Shown in pieces: positions 10,766-22,500 of a stretch of 64,000 bases of DNA. Origin of the DNA: Castor canadensis (lineage: Eukaryota > Chordata > Mammalia > Rodentia > Castoridae); assembly GCF_047511655.1 (NCBI RefSeq), contig NC_133392.1, positions 25,682,001 through 25,746,000 of the forward strand, read 5' to 3'. Under the pieces are notes generated by a model. It ran no database searches. It was not told the origin of the DNA and saw nothing but the letters and a program-made list of their open reading frames with translations. Within the stretch, counting starts at the first letter, position 1; each line of letters begins with the position of its first letter. Made by a program: the position numbers and the translations under genes.

Positions 10766-12466
10766 AAAAGTCCTTTTATTGTATAGCATTTTAATCTGAT
10801 CCTCACAAACACCCTGTGAGGGTAGCCAGGGAAATATTGTCAGGTTCACTTTCAGATGATGAAGTCAAGTGACTTTCCCAGTGATCACATACCTTCTAAG
10901 AGCCAGAGATAGAAAAGAACCATGAAATTTTAGGTTGAAGGTTCTTTTGTTTAAGTCTCAGATCTTCTGAGAGTATAATCTGAAGTTACATATATTCACC
11001 ACTTCAGCTACATGTTATAGTTAACTCAAGTTTTTGTCATTGAATATAACAAAATTCCTGATCCTTAACTTACCATACAAAGTTTCTACCAGTGAAAAAG
11101 CCACAGAACATGTGTGTTTTTGGAAAGCATTGTTTGTCTCTAATCTAAAGGAACACAGCAACATGAAAGACTAAAGCCAAAGATATTGACAGGAAGTCAT
11201 GTGAAAAGGTATAAAATAGAATACATCAATGGATTTTCACTGCTTTTAAGCTTTGAATTTTGTGAGAAGTTAAGACAGATTGAGACAGGTAGGGACCACT
11301 GCAAGGGGACTAAAGGCAAATAAAGTCTGGGTTCTTAACCTTTACCCATTAAAAGTATGCTTTCAACAGCTTTGTCATAAAACACCAGATTAGGCCATGA
11401 GGCCAGAATGCTTACAGGCTGGGAGCCTCGAATGACTAGACCAACCTACAATTAGTAAGGTTCAAGATGGCCACATAAACGACAAAGACATGGTAGAATT
11501 GTTACTAAGAGAAATGCTCTTGGTAAGCCCCTTGAATCAACCTTGATATTAAACAATCTGTTAGATCAGAATCATAGCATTTGCTCTTAGTTGACGTAAA
11601 ACCCACTAATTTTGGAGGTTACACAGCTGAGCAATACATTATTAGTTCTCCACTAGCTTTGCTGTAAGAAAACACTTCCAACATGCAAGTTATGATAACA
11701 GTTGCCTAGGTTACATTGAAGCACACTGCTTTTGCAAAAAACCTGACTCTTCACTTGAGCCTAGGATATGTGATAAATGACTGAAATGGGATAAAAGGCT
11801 TGGCTTCACTTTTTTCATGTCAAGTCTGTCTCTTTTGCTGCCTCAAGCTTTGACTAAGACTCTACTCAGCTCTGCCTGTAGACATGTTGATCACTTGAGA
11901 AATGTTTTGTCCAGACTATAATTTGATTATCGTCTTTTGGAGCAGATGTGTTTCTTTGACTCTGATCTACTGCTTTCTCAGAAGCTCAAGTACTCACTGT
12001 TGCTCGGCCTTACCATAAGGCCCAGACCAAACCATGAGGTCACGGTGTTTATGCAAGATGATGACATCAACAACAGGAGAAATTCACAGTTCCTGTGTTA
12101 AGTCGATCACCCCTTAGTCTGAAAACCTCAAGGTCCAAATGCTTGTATACAGAAGGAGAACGTCTTTTGAAACCATGCCTGTGACAATGGACAATTACTA
12201 ACCTTTAGTCCATCTCAGAAAAATCAATAAAAGTAGGCTGTTTTCTTTCATTCAAAGAACAGCAGGCTGATCCCTTCTCTATTCCTGCTGAATCACTTCC
12301 ATTTGAGTCCAGCTTGGACTGACATCCCAATAAAAAAGCTGTGCCTGTCTTGTTCATGCAACGTAAGTTGGTCTCATTTCTACTGTTTCCATGCTGTAAG
12401 ATCCCCACCCCCTCTGAAATCTGGTGTCAAGATGAGCTTTGATGCTTTGGAGGAGGAGCTTAAATA

Positions 12467-12674
12467 TTTGTTGTTGTTGTTGTTGTCAGTGCTGAGGATT
12501 GGGCCCAGGGCCTCATACTTATTAGGCAAGGATTGTACCACTTGAGCTACACTTCCAGCTCTTTTATTTTCATTTTGCTTTATTTTGAGATAAACTATCG
12601 CTAACATTGCCCAGGTTGGCTTTGAACTCTGGGCCTGCCAGCCTGTGTCCTGAGTAGTTGTGATTACCTGGCAA
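12467..12674 (-). repeat. B1-ID dimeric SINE
   Basis: On plus: TTG run, ID in reverse (gggcccagggcctcatactt..ccacttgagctac), then B1 in reverse. Confidence 0.75.
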
Positions 12675-13627
12675 AGGATCTTAAGTCTTGAGATAATTCA
12701 GTTTGAACAGGAAATGATAGTAAATGAGGACCTTCAAATGCATAGTACTTGATATTCTCTCAAAGTGTTATTTTAAGTGGTATTTATGATAGAATGCAAA
12801 CTTATTTGTGGTTTTGTCCAGTAATAGCTCTTAAATTCACCAAAATGATGCCCATGTTAGAGTCTATGTATGTCAGTGTTTTGCAAAACTGCCCAGACTC
12901 TAAGGCTCCAAGCCATCTCAGAAGTTTTCCCACTTCACAGCTAGGTCTGCCTCCAGGGGCAACTTCCTGACTTTTTGTTAATCTTCTGTTGTATTTTGCT
13001 GTTCTTTTTGTAATTTCCATTATTTTCCTCTTTTATCATCTACAAAGTCTTGCACCTATGTTATTTTATCATTCACTAAGTACAAGTTTGTCAAACTTAT
13101 GTGACATAGTACCATCCACAGACCCTGCAAGGGGTGTCCAGGGGTGGGGGGGCCATTATTTAGAAGGCCCATGCCCCTACATGTGAAATTCAGCACTCAG
13201 TGCTCCCCGTGCACAAGTGTAACTCTAAACCTCTGCTATTGTGACTTCACATTTGTCCACATATGTCCTTGAAACAATAGGCTACTGTGTTTGAATGCTG
13301 TGAGACTGGTGCTTTTCTCTGCTGATGTCAGAAGTGGAAACTTCTGAAGGAGGGTGAGAATTTGAATAGCAAAAGTGCTTAGATAAGAAAAAAGACAGGT
13401 GGATGAATTTGTCCATTCCTTCCTTTCAGAGTGCCTGAACGTACTTCTTCACTTGGTGCTGCTTCTTGCATAATTAAGTACCCTTCCCCAGGAGACGACT
13501 CAAACAACTCTTTTCTTACTTCTCTTTGGTTTCAACTTGCAGTTCCAGGCACTAATGCAATATTAGCAGTAGCTGTGTATGGAGTCTGAGGAATGGTTTG
13601 CGATATGGAACAAATCTTTTTACTCCT

Positions 13628-14058
13628 TGTGTTAGATTTCGATCACTGTGGTAAGATACCTGAGAAAATCAACTTAAAGAAGGAAGGATTAGTTTGGCTC
13701 ATGGTTTCAGTCCACTGTCAGCTGGCTCCATTGCATTTAGGCCTATAGTGAGCCAAAACATCATGGCGGTGGGAAAAGGTGCCACAGGAGGCTGCTCATT
13801 CCATGGAGGCCAGCAAGCATAGGGAAGACAGAAAAGGTCCAGGGACAAGATACATTCTTCAAAGGCATCCTCCCAGTGGCCTACTTCCTCCAACTAGGAA
13901 TTTCAAACATTCAACTATGAACTCATCAATGGGTTAATCCATTCATGAGGCTAACACCTTTATGTTCAATCACCTCTCAAAAGCATCAAAAGATGGGGAA
14001 CCAAGCCTCCATATATATACAAGAGACTGAGGGGACAATGCAGATCCAAATCATAACA
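13628..14058 (-). repeat. MaLR-type solo LTR
   Basis: 431 bp with TG...CA ends, flanked by the 5-bp duplication CTCCT (13623-13627 and 14059-14063), the size expected for ERVL-MaLR. Its text, read on minus, resembles the rodent MaLR/MT-ORR LTRs. Confidence 0.65.
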
Positions 14059-14486
14059 CTCCTACATTTATAAATGCACATACGTTTAGATATAACAAGT
14101 GTGAAGCCTGATAATTCTTTCCTTTGGCAACTAGATATATGTCAAACATTTGAATTATAAATATTTTTGTTTATATAAAAATACTTTATAAGATTTAAAA
14201 ATTAAGTCAAAATTTAACCTTTAAACAGTTTTTATTTGGGTTCTTAATTTTTTTATTCTTATAACTTATGTTTGACTTTTAAATTGTAAGAAATAACTCA
14301 AGACATTTGGACAAATGGTTTATAAGTCTCCATTCATATTCTTGCCTTGGAATTAGGGATGGGCCCATGTGACAGTCTCCTCTATTAATGCACTATCTAA
14401 AACCATGTTTATTTGCTTGCATGTTGATCTACAAATCTTTCCCATGTTTCAGCAAAGTATAGTTATTTCATCATCAAGAATAAGGT

Positions 14487-14577
14487 AAGTGGGGGACAGT
14501 AGCTCAGTACAGCACTTGCCCTGCATACATAAGGCCCTTGGTTTGATTCCCACCTCCACCCCCACCCAAAAAAAAGA
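14487..14577 (+). repeat. ID SINE
   Basis: tRNA-like 'gacagtagctcagtacagca' and 'ttggtttgattcccacctcc', A-tail. Confidence 0.75.
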
Positions 14578-16192
14578 ACTTGGGACAAGAAACTGTATCA
14601 ATGCACAAAATAACAACATTAAGCAATTCTTACTAACTGGCCCAAGCTCTCCATAGAAACAAAACCTCTTCTACATTATTTATTCTAAAACTTTTGGAAA
14701 TAATGAAGGATTTCCTATTTTTTCCTCATCTCCCAGAAAAATGTTCATGTTTGTGCATCTGAAAAACAAAAACAAAAACCCAGTTCTTTAAGACAATTAA
14801 AACTATCTGGATACAAATCCATTTGAAAATTGGGTGGCTTTCAAATCCCTGTATACACAACAGGGATAAAACAGAACACAATTCATAAGACTATAAGATG
14901 CCAGAAGCAGCGTTACGGCTTAACAAAAGTTCGCTATTATACAAACACAAGTGGATGTAGCAGCAGTGCAGAGAGGATACCCACACAGAAGACAAGATTC
15001 AGAGGCCGGTGGACTCAGGCTCCAACCCAACAACCACTAACTGGGTGTACAAACTTGAGTCTCACCTTTCTGAGTCCCAGTTTCCTAGGTAGTGTGGTCA
15101 GTGGGCGGACTCAAATTTTACCAAGTTTACCAAGTCCCTACACATTTACGAAGAGCTCAGTAAATTGTGGTTTATTATTATTGCTACTGTGAAAAGGCTC
15201 CATTGTCAGAGGATAAACAGATATTCCCTGTCACAGTAGGCTATTCCTTTGCCTCAAAGGCATCTGTTATTTGCATTTCTTTTTATTCTGACAAATATCA
15301 CCCACTCCTTGCTTTTGCAATCTTTCTTTCTTTTTTTTTTTCTTGCTGGCAATCAAATCAAACTCAACTTTTCTTATAAACATGTTACCTTTCACAAGAA
15401 GCAAATAGCTAATAAATAAGAATTAATTTATCATTTCCTTAATGAAATACTTTCTATTATACGTATAATCTTTTCCCTGTTTAAATGACCCTAGAAAACT
15501 TAGTTAATGGGTGAAAAACAGCAAAAATTCATCTTTCAGATTATCATGGAATTTGGCTGGAACCCAATAGTAGTGAGGCCTAAAATGGACTTTTATTAGG
15601 AAATTAGTGCTAATTACTCTGTGACTAGCTGTAGGCTGGTTTGGTTTTAGTGTTCAATGACCTGAATTGACCACTGCTTCTTTGGCCTGTAAGAAAAGGT
15701 GAGTTCTCTGAAGATATAAAGTGAACACGGAGGATTAGGCTTATTCTGTACAGACTTGTCTAATGGGGCTAGGTGGAGATTTGCAAGGGGAAGAGGAAGT
15801 GAAGAGGGATAAGGTATATGCAGGGGAGTTGGGCACCTTCTAGCAATGGCAGGACACATTGGTTGTCACCTTAAGAAGCCCATGGCTGCTCCTAGAATCA
15901 CTGATTAGAGGAAGAACTTGTAGGTCTTAAATTTTGTTCCAACATTCATAATTCTTCCCAAGTGAAGACTGGAAGAGATTTTCCTGATTTATCCTGCCTA
16001 GTTCATTCTTTCCTATATTTCCCCTTCCACACTAAGACCACTCATGATTCTGTTACCTAGCACAGAGCACAGGTCAGGGCATCTCCTCATGAATATCAGT
16101 CAGAAGTACCACCTGAAACCCAGATGGAGGCCTCCCTATTCATCTAAACCCCAACGCCAAGGTTTTAGGAGTAAGATACTCACACACTACTT

Positions 16193-16478
16193 TTTTTTTT
16201 TCTATAATATATTGCTATAATTTTTTAAATTTCTTTTATTCATATGTGCATACAATGCTTGGGTCATTTCTCCCCTTTTTCCCCCTCCCCCTCCCTTTCC
16301 CACCTCCCCCCCTTCCGCTCCCCCCCTGACCCCCTCACTACCCGGCAGAAACTATTTTGCCCTTATCTCTAATTTTGTTGAAGAGAGTATATAAGCAATA
16401 ATAGGAAGGACCAAGGGTTTTTGCTAGTTGAGATAAGGGTAGCTATACAGGGAGTTTACTCGTATTGCTTTCCTATAC
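16193..16478 (-). mobile_element. L1 3' end, antisense
   Basis: Reverse complement of the 7.83-kb element: T-run, then a C-rich tract (16,264-16,330), then 3'UTR. Flanks CTCACACACTACTTTTT and CCCACACACCACTTTTT look like a slightly decayed target-site duplication. Confidence 0.75.
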
Positions 16479-17459
16479 CCACACACCACTTTTTAATTTG
16501 ATTCCATTGAAACACCCAGGCTTGCCAAACTGACTTAGCAGGACTCTTCGCTAAAACTGAATTATGCAAGGAATTGCACAGACAGGCCTGGAAGAAGACT
16601 CAGGATTAAAGATTGACCAAACATTATCTTTGTCATTTGGCAAGGATGCCAAAGTAAGTATTCTAGTACCATGCCCCTTTTCTTCCTATTTTAATGTGTA
16701 ATTCTGAAGCTGCCTAATGGGATGAAGAAAAATCTTCCTAACACAAGGCATTTCGCTGCCTTAGAATTGTTTTCTTTTTTCAATGCTAGCTAAGAATGTA
16801 CATAAGCTCTTTCAGAAAGTCCCCTAGTACCAAGCTACAGCAAAGGTCATGATAGTCAGAAGAGCATGCAGCAGGACTCAGTCATAGCAAAAACCAGACA
16901 TGGATCAACCAACAGACCTAAAAATCATTTGTGGTTTTTTTTTCAGATTCACAGGGTTGAGAAGCTCTTTGACATTTGAAAAACCAAGATTAATAACCCT
17001 AGAGTCCACTCATCTGTGACTTGCACCCTTTTCCTTGCAAAATTCACATAAAAGGCCCACACTTAAGGTTGATCATAAAGGTGTTTGATCACCATCTTCC
17101 AATCTGACTTATTATTAATTAAGTTGTTCCTTCTGTAACTCTGTCTCCTAAGTCATTGAATTTATCAGGCAGCTGCAGTATGGGACTTTTTTCTGGGTTG
17201 CAATTCTATGTTAGGGTAGTGAAGTGGGTGTCATTCCCCACTCACTGGATCCCATCAAGAAGGAAGGAATTTTATCTGTTTTGTTCACTATTTTGTTCCA
17301 AGTAACTAGTGCGATGTTGGAGATACTCAGTTGGTGTTTTGAGAAAAATGGAGAGAAGGTGGTGAAAAACAAACATGGAAGCTGCTAGAATCAAAATCAC
17401 TTATATCAACCCTAATCAAAAAATAATCAAATAAAGCCAGGAAGTTATGAAGGAAGGGT

Positions 17460-18684
17460 CCTTTTTAAAAATTTATTAGCATATTACAGTTGTACTGGGG
17501 GGTACCATGTGGAATTTACAAAAGTGCTAACAAAATATTTTAGATTCACCTCCTCCATTTTCCTCCCTTATATCTCTTCTCTCTTCCCCCAGCCCCTTTT
17601 AGAACAGTTTCAAGTCTCATTGTTCCATTTTCACACATGAATACATCATACTTCCACCATATTTGCCCTCTTTCACGCTTTCTTTATGCCCTCCCAACCT
17701 CCCATTGTACAAATCCCAACAGAAGACTTGTATTACCTTCATGTCCTTCTTTTTTTTAAGGCATTTTTGTTTGTTTATGATAGTTATACAGGGAATTGTT
17801 TTTGTGGTACTGGGGTTTGACTTCATGCTTGCAAGGCAGGCACTCTACCACTTGAGCCACTCCACCAGCCCACACAGGGGATTTCATTGTGACATTTCCA
17901 CGTACCCATATGTATTGTGTCCCAAATTGGTTCATCCTTTCATTGTTCTTTCTACCTTAGTCCTCTCATTATGGCAATTCCCACATTTTGAATGTTCCAT
18001 ACACATAATTGTATAGAAAGTACATCAAACATATTCACCTTCTTTACTTACTTCATTTACTGTCCTCCTCTCATTAGTGCCCTCTACTTGGCTTGACCTG
18101 TTTTACACTCTTGTCCTTCATTGTTTAGGCACCTGCTCCTTGTTTAGTGGGGTTCTTGCCTTGGTATTTTACCTGTAAATGTACTGTGCTTAAATCAATC
18201 TAACCCCTCTCCACTGCAATTCCTCACTGTTCCCCCAATCCTGTGTTGTCCAACAGTTTTTAGTGTGTTTTGTTGTGTCTTGTTCTATACAGATGTGGTA
18301 CATTTCATTATTGTTGAATAACATAATTATTGTCCACTTTCCTTCTTTTCCTCCTCCCTTAGTGTCCTTCTCAGTCCCACTTTTGGATATATGTTCTGTA
18401 TATATTGATATGTGTATCTGGTATTGCTTGTATTTGTACTGGGCCTCTATTCCACATATGAGAATGTGTGCCCTTTGGCTTTCTGAACCTGGTTAACGTA
18501 ACTTAAGATCGTGTTCTCCAGTTCCATCAAATTATCTGCAAACAAAACTTCATTCTTCTTTATGGCTAAATAAAAGTCATTGTATATAAATACCAAACTT
18601 TCTTCACCCATTCACCTGTTGTGAGGCATCTTGACTGTTTCCATAGTTCCACTATTGTGAATAATGCTGTAATAAACATGGGCA
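17460..18684 (-). mobile_element. L1 3' half, antisense
   Basis: From 17.46 kb a long antisense L1 3'UTR and ORF2 end, reaching the 'ccactattgtgaataatgct' landmark at 18.65 kb. An ID SINE is inserted at 17.79 kb and the LTR-like element cuts its 5' side. Confidence 0.65.
17790..17876 (-). repeat. ID SINE within L1
   Basis: Reverse ID: 'ggtactggggtttgacttca..ccacttgagccactccaccagccc' with T-rich left side. Confidence 0.85.
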
Positions 18685-19053
18685 TGCAGGGAAGGAAGAG
18701 TTTTATGCAAACGATTTCCCTGGTAATGACTATAACTAATAAGATTCTGCCAGACTACAACCTTGCACAGAGGTCACTGGGACATCCCAAAGGAACTTGT
18801 CCAGGACACCTGCCCAGCAACTGTCTGTGAAGCTGCAAGCCTCCAGATACCTGTGCAATGTGTCCTGTAACTGTGACCACATTCTGTAGGGAGTTGGAGT
18901 GACAAACTCTGTAAGTATTTAATCCAGCTCCTGACAGAGATCAGGTCTCAGGGCTTTGAGAAATTATCTCCCCTGAGTCCATAACCGTAATAAACGCCAT
19001 GCTTCTCGTAAAAATGGTTTCGGTGACTGTTTCCCTCGCCGTTTCCCGCAACA
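18685..19053 (+). repeat. Possible solo LTR upstream of CFAP43
   Basis: About 369 bp, TG...CA. AATAAA and then a U5-like end lie near the right border. It interrupts the older antisense L1 that ends at 18,684. No target-site duplication is visible, so the call is tentative. Confidence 0.45.
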
Positions 19054-19251
19054 GTAAAATGGAGCTAGTGCACAAAGGAAGAGTAAATGAAATATTTCCC
19101 GCGTGACGCTAGGAAGAACGTTCTGCCCGGTCAGCTCTCAAAATTAATAACTATTTTGATATTTACCACTATTGTAATTATCTGATAGGGAACGAACTGC
19201 CGTAGCACCCGGTCCAAGGCGCCCGCCCTTCTTAACGCTCGCCGTTCGCCC

Positions 19252-19326
19252 ATTGGCCGAGAGTGAGTAGCATTTCCACCAATCCGCTTGGCGTGAGAGA
19301 GAGCGAGGACAAAGGGCCGAGCCAAT
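19252..19326. promoter_or_regulatory. Three CCAAT boxes
   Basis: ATTGG at 19252-19256 (CCAAT on minus), CCAAT at 19279-19283 and CCAAT at 19322-19326. The cluster is typical of NF-Y-bound TATA-less promoters. Function is inferred from motif and place only. Confidence 0.5.
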
Positions 19327-19473
19327 GGGCGCAGGGCTTACGGTCTCCTGGATACGGGAGTAAATATTGGAGGCTTAAGGCGCCCAACCGTCTGGGCGGC
19401 GGAGTCACAGGTACTCTCGGCGCCTGCTCGGGCTTTTGCTGCCCACCGCCCGGCTGAAAGAAACACTGCGCGC

Positions 19474-19538
19474 ATGGCGCACGACCGAGAGCGAGACGGG
19501 GCTGCCTACCACGCCGGCGGCGCGGCCCTGACCGTGAG
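19474..19538 (+). CDS. CFAP43: CFAP43 coding exon 1
   Basis: The start ATG has G at +4 and lies in a CpG island; the exon encodes [20 protein letters not shown] and continues VR. The donor GT is at 19539-19540. The open frame continues past the donor, but only the spliced version joins to the WD-repeat exons (AG + A gives the Arg of VRWAQGF). Confidence 0.85.
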
Positions 19539-22500
19539 GTGCGGCGTCGACTGCCCCGCGCTGGACTCGGGTCTGGCGGAAACTCGGGGCCTTCGTGTGC
19601 TCCTAACGCTCTGCTTCCTCCGGTTCCGCAGCCCCGCTCCCCCTACGCCGCTCTTCGCCACCCGAGCCCCCACCCCCACCCCCAGCAGATTCCCTCCCTG
19701 TATGGCTTCTTCCGTCTGATCCCTCCGTTCCCTTATTCAGTGTTGCGACCCCAACCCTCGCTCGCTTACCCAGTATTCCCCTCTTCCACCTTTCATCTGT
19801 GCCTTCTCTTTCTGGCTCAGTCTACCTGCCCGTCACATCCCAGGGACAACCCTCATCCCATCCTTGTCTGATGATTTCTCCCAAAATTGGGACGTCAGTC
19901 CCTCCCTTCTAACTCCCATCCAGGCGCTTTGGGTTTATTTGCAGTTGTAGTGGACTTGGAAAAGCATAAGGCGCTTGCTGCGCAGATGTAAGTGGTATTT
20001 CATACCTTCCACAGTCAAGGGTATTACCCAGCTCCATTTCATAAGCATCCTCTGCCAGCCCAGCTGTACTCTTCCATCTCTTGGGGTACTCAACAAACCA
20101 GTGTCCTTAAACTGGTCTTCACCGTCTTCAAGCATATCTTTAATAGTTAAATAAAAATAGAAAATCCCTTATCTCCGACTCTCCTTCCTTCCAGTATACA
20201 TCTACCACACACTTCTTATGTTCCTTTTATTCTGTCCTTTTCATTTTGTGGATTTCATTTCTTCTGTCTGTATTTTTAGTCTAAAATATAGCCACATACT
20301 CTTCATCTTGGTAAAGAAGCAGTTTTCCTATTCGGCCTAATTCCATAAAGCATGCTAGCCTACTCGAAGTTATTTTGTAAAGTTTACTTTTAAAGAGAAA
20401 CTAATTATAAAAGAAAGACCCTGGATGACCCTGTTTCCTATTAGAATCAAGCTCTTTTCCCTCTGTTTTCATTTTGTTAAGTATAGGAGACCTCAGAAAT
20501 CCTTCTGAGACTTTCTTAGGTTTGGTCAGAATTTTCTTTCCCGGAAGAGTTCTCTGAAGAAGGATCTGGAGACCTATGGAACTTGAGCTACATTTAAATT
20601 TCTATGGTCCATTGTCTAGAGAGCCCATTGATGGGGAGAGATTATTTCGGGCAGAAAGGGAGTGAAAACAGTATATGTGTGTTTCAAAGATGTTGATGAT
20701 CTTCTGTCTTTGTTAGACAAAAGAAGGAAAACTTATTTGAAATGTATTATATTGATGATGGCATATCTTTTCCCAAAGATGGGCGCAAGGATTCCCAAAA
20801 CAGAATGTTCATTTTGTCAATGAGGACACCATTTGCTATGCTTCTGGAAATTATGTAATATTTATTAATATTGAAACCAAGAAAAAGACTCTACTCCAGT
20901 GTGTTAATGGAATTGTGGGCGTCGTGGCAACTAACGTCCCTTATGAAGTTGTGGCTTTTTCTGACCGAAGATTAAGACCCCTTATCCATATATACAGCTT
21001 TCCTGAATTGACCAGAAGGAACACATTAAAAGGTATCCTTGGGGACCTTTCCTATGCCCATAACTGAAAGATTTTGTTATAAGATATACCCATGTTTAGT
21101 TCTTATAAATGAAGGTGGTTTGTATTTTGATTTGTTTTTATTTTAAATAGAAGAAATCAAACTGATCACTAAAGGTTTAATTAAGTAGGTTAGAGCTTTG
21201 CTACTCAAAGTGTGGTCTGCTTTCCGTCAACATTGATGCTAGTTGAAGCTATTTAAAAATGCAAAAATTGAGCCAGGCATGACAGTACACACCTATGATC
21301 TACCAACTCTGATTGAGGCAGGGGACTCATTTGAGACCAACTTGGGCAACATGGAGAGTCCCCTACCCCCAAAACAAAGCAGAGCAGGGAAGACACTGGC
21401 ACCCACCCCAGATGTACTGAATCAGTACCTGCATTTTAACAAGACTTTCCTGGTGATTCACAAGTATATTAAACTCTAAAAAACATTGAGTGAGAAGACT
21501 GACCTGATCTTTTCTGAAAAAATGGGATTTTTTTCCTAATGCTTTATAGAAAAAATCAGGTGAACTAATGTTTATATAACTTACAAAGACAAGTCTGAGC
21601 CTCCCTTTTCCTACCAATGAAATGATGAAAAAGATAGTCTACTATTAAAATTGTGCCAAAGACAGATGTGTACACTTGTGTGCATATGCTAAATACTCAA
21701 AGTTTGTTACTTGTTTGAATTATTAGTTACCTATTCATAGGTACAGCTGACTCAGAACAAGCTGCTGTACATATCCTAGAGCCTCCCTCTAACAATTCCC
21801 TCATTTAACACAGATAGAGAGAAAGCTCACGCTTGAGGCTGGTCTTAGTTTTGGAGCTTTTGAGTCAAATAAATGTTTGGTTGAAGTCAGGGCACATATT
21901 TATAAAATTTAATTTGGAAGACAACTTTTAAAACAATCATGAACATATTGGGAGAAATGTCTATGTGGACTTCATCCCTCATCTTTAAAATTTCCCTAGC
22001 TTAGTTATTAAGCTGTAGCTCTGTGCAAGCAATGGGAAGTTAATTTAAACCTCTAGCCAACATTCATATTGAATAATGAAACCTTAAAAGACTTCACAAT
22101 AAATTAGTAATATGTCCTCGACAGCATCTGTTATTATCACTAGTATTATAATGTCAACCTGGAATTTGTAGCCAATCAGACAAAATATAAAACTGAAAAA
22201 AATATGACTATGGGAAAGGAAATTGTGAGTAGTACAACAACATAATAGGGTGAATAAAAGAATGCTCAGTAAGATGCTGGCTTCAAAATAAATACCCATG
22301 CAAGTAGAAGATAAAATACTTAGAAATAACCCAAAGACATATGAGCAACCTAGATAAAGAAAATGACAAAAACCACTGACTTAAAGTGTTTAACTCCATA
22401 CAGACAAATTTCCAGATGTAAAATCCTTGTTATTACAAATAAATACATTTCTAATATTTATCATAGAAGATAATTCATAGCTTAATCATGTTTTCAAGAT

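Larger units (their letters stand above)
5561..18684. other. GSTO1-CFAP43 intergenic region
   Basis: About 13 kb without a gene. It holds B1, ID and B1-ID SINEs, two recent L1 3' ends in opposite orientation, older L1 3' fragments, MaLR LTRs at 6.3 and 13.6 kb, and a possible LTR pair at 11.4-12.4 kb. Stretches at 6.7-7.8, 14.6-16.1 and 16.5-17.4 kb show nothing recognisable. Confidence 0.7.
19190..19720 (+). promoter_or_regulatory. CpG island / CFAP43 promoter
   Basis: GC- and CpG-rich stretch around CFAP43 exon 1, flanked by AT-rich DNA. No TATA box at a suitable distance. Three CCAAT/ATTGG boxes sit 150-220 bp upstream of the ATG. I looked for an RFX X-box, expected for ciliary genes, and saw only a poor partial match near 19,041, inside the LTR-like element. 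Confidence 0.7.

Noticed and set aside
14487-14577. tRNA-like sequences (also at 25.5, 43.6 and 51.0 kb)
   Set aside because: They are ID SINEs with A-rich tails, not tRNA genes with intact cloverleaf and flanks.
19539-19871. Read-through of CFAP43 exon 1 and a 110-codon Pro/Ser-rich frame
   Set aside because: A GT donor at 19,539 with a matching acceptor at 20,778 gives the in-phase WD-repeat protein; the extension is CpG-island intron.
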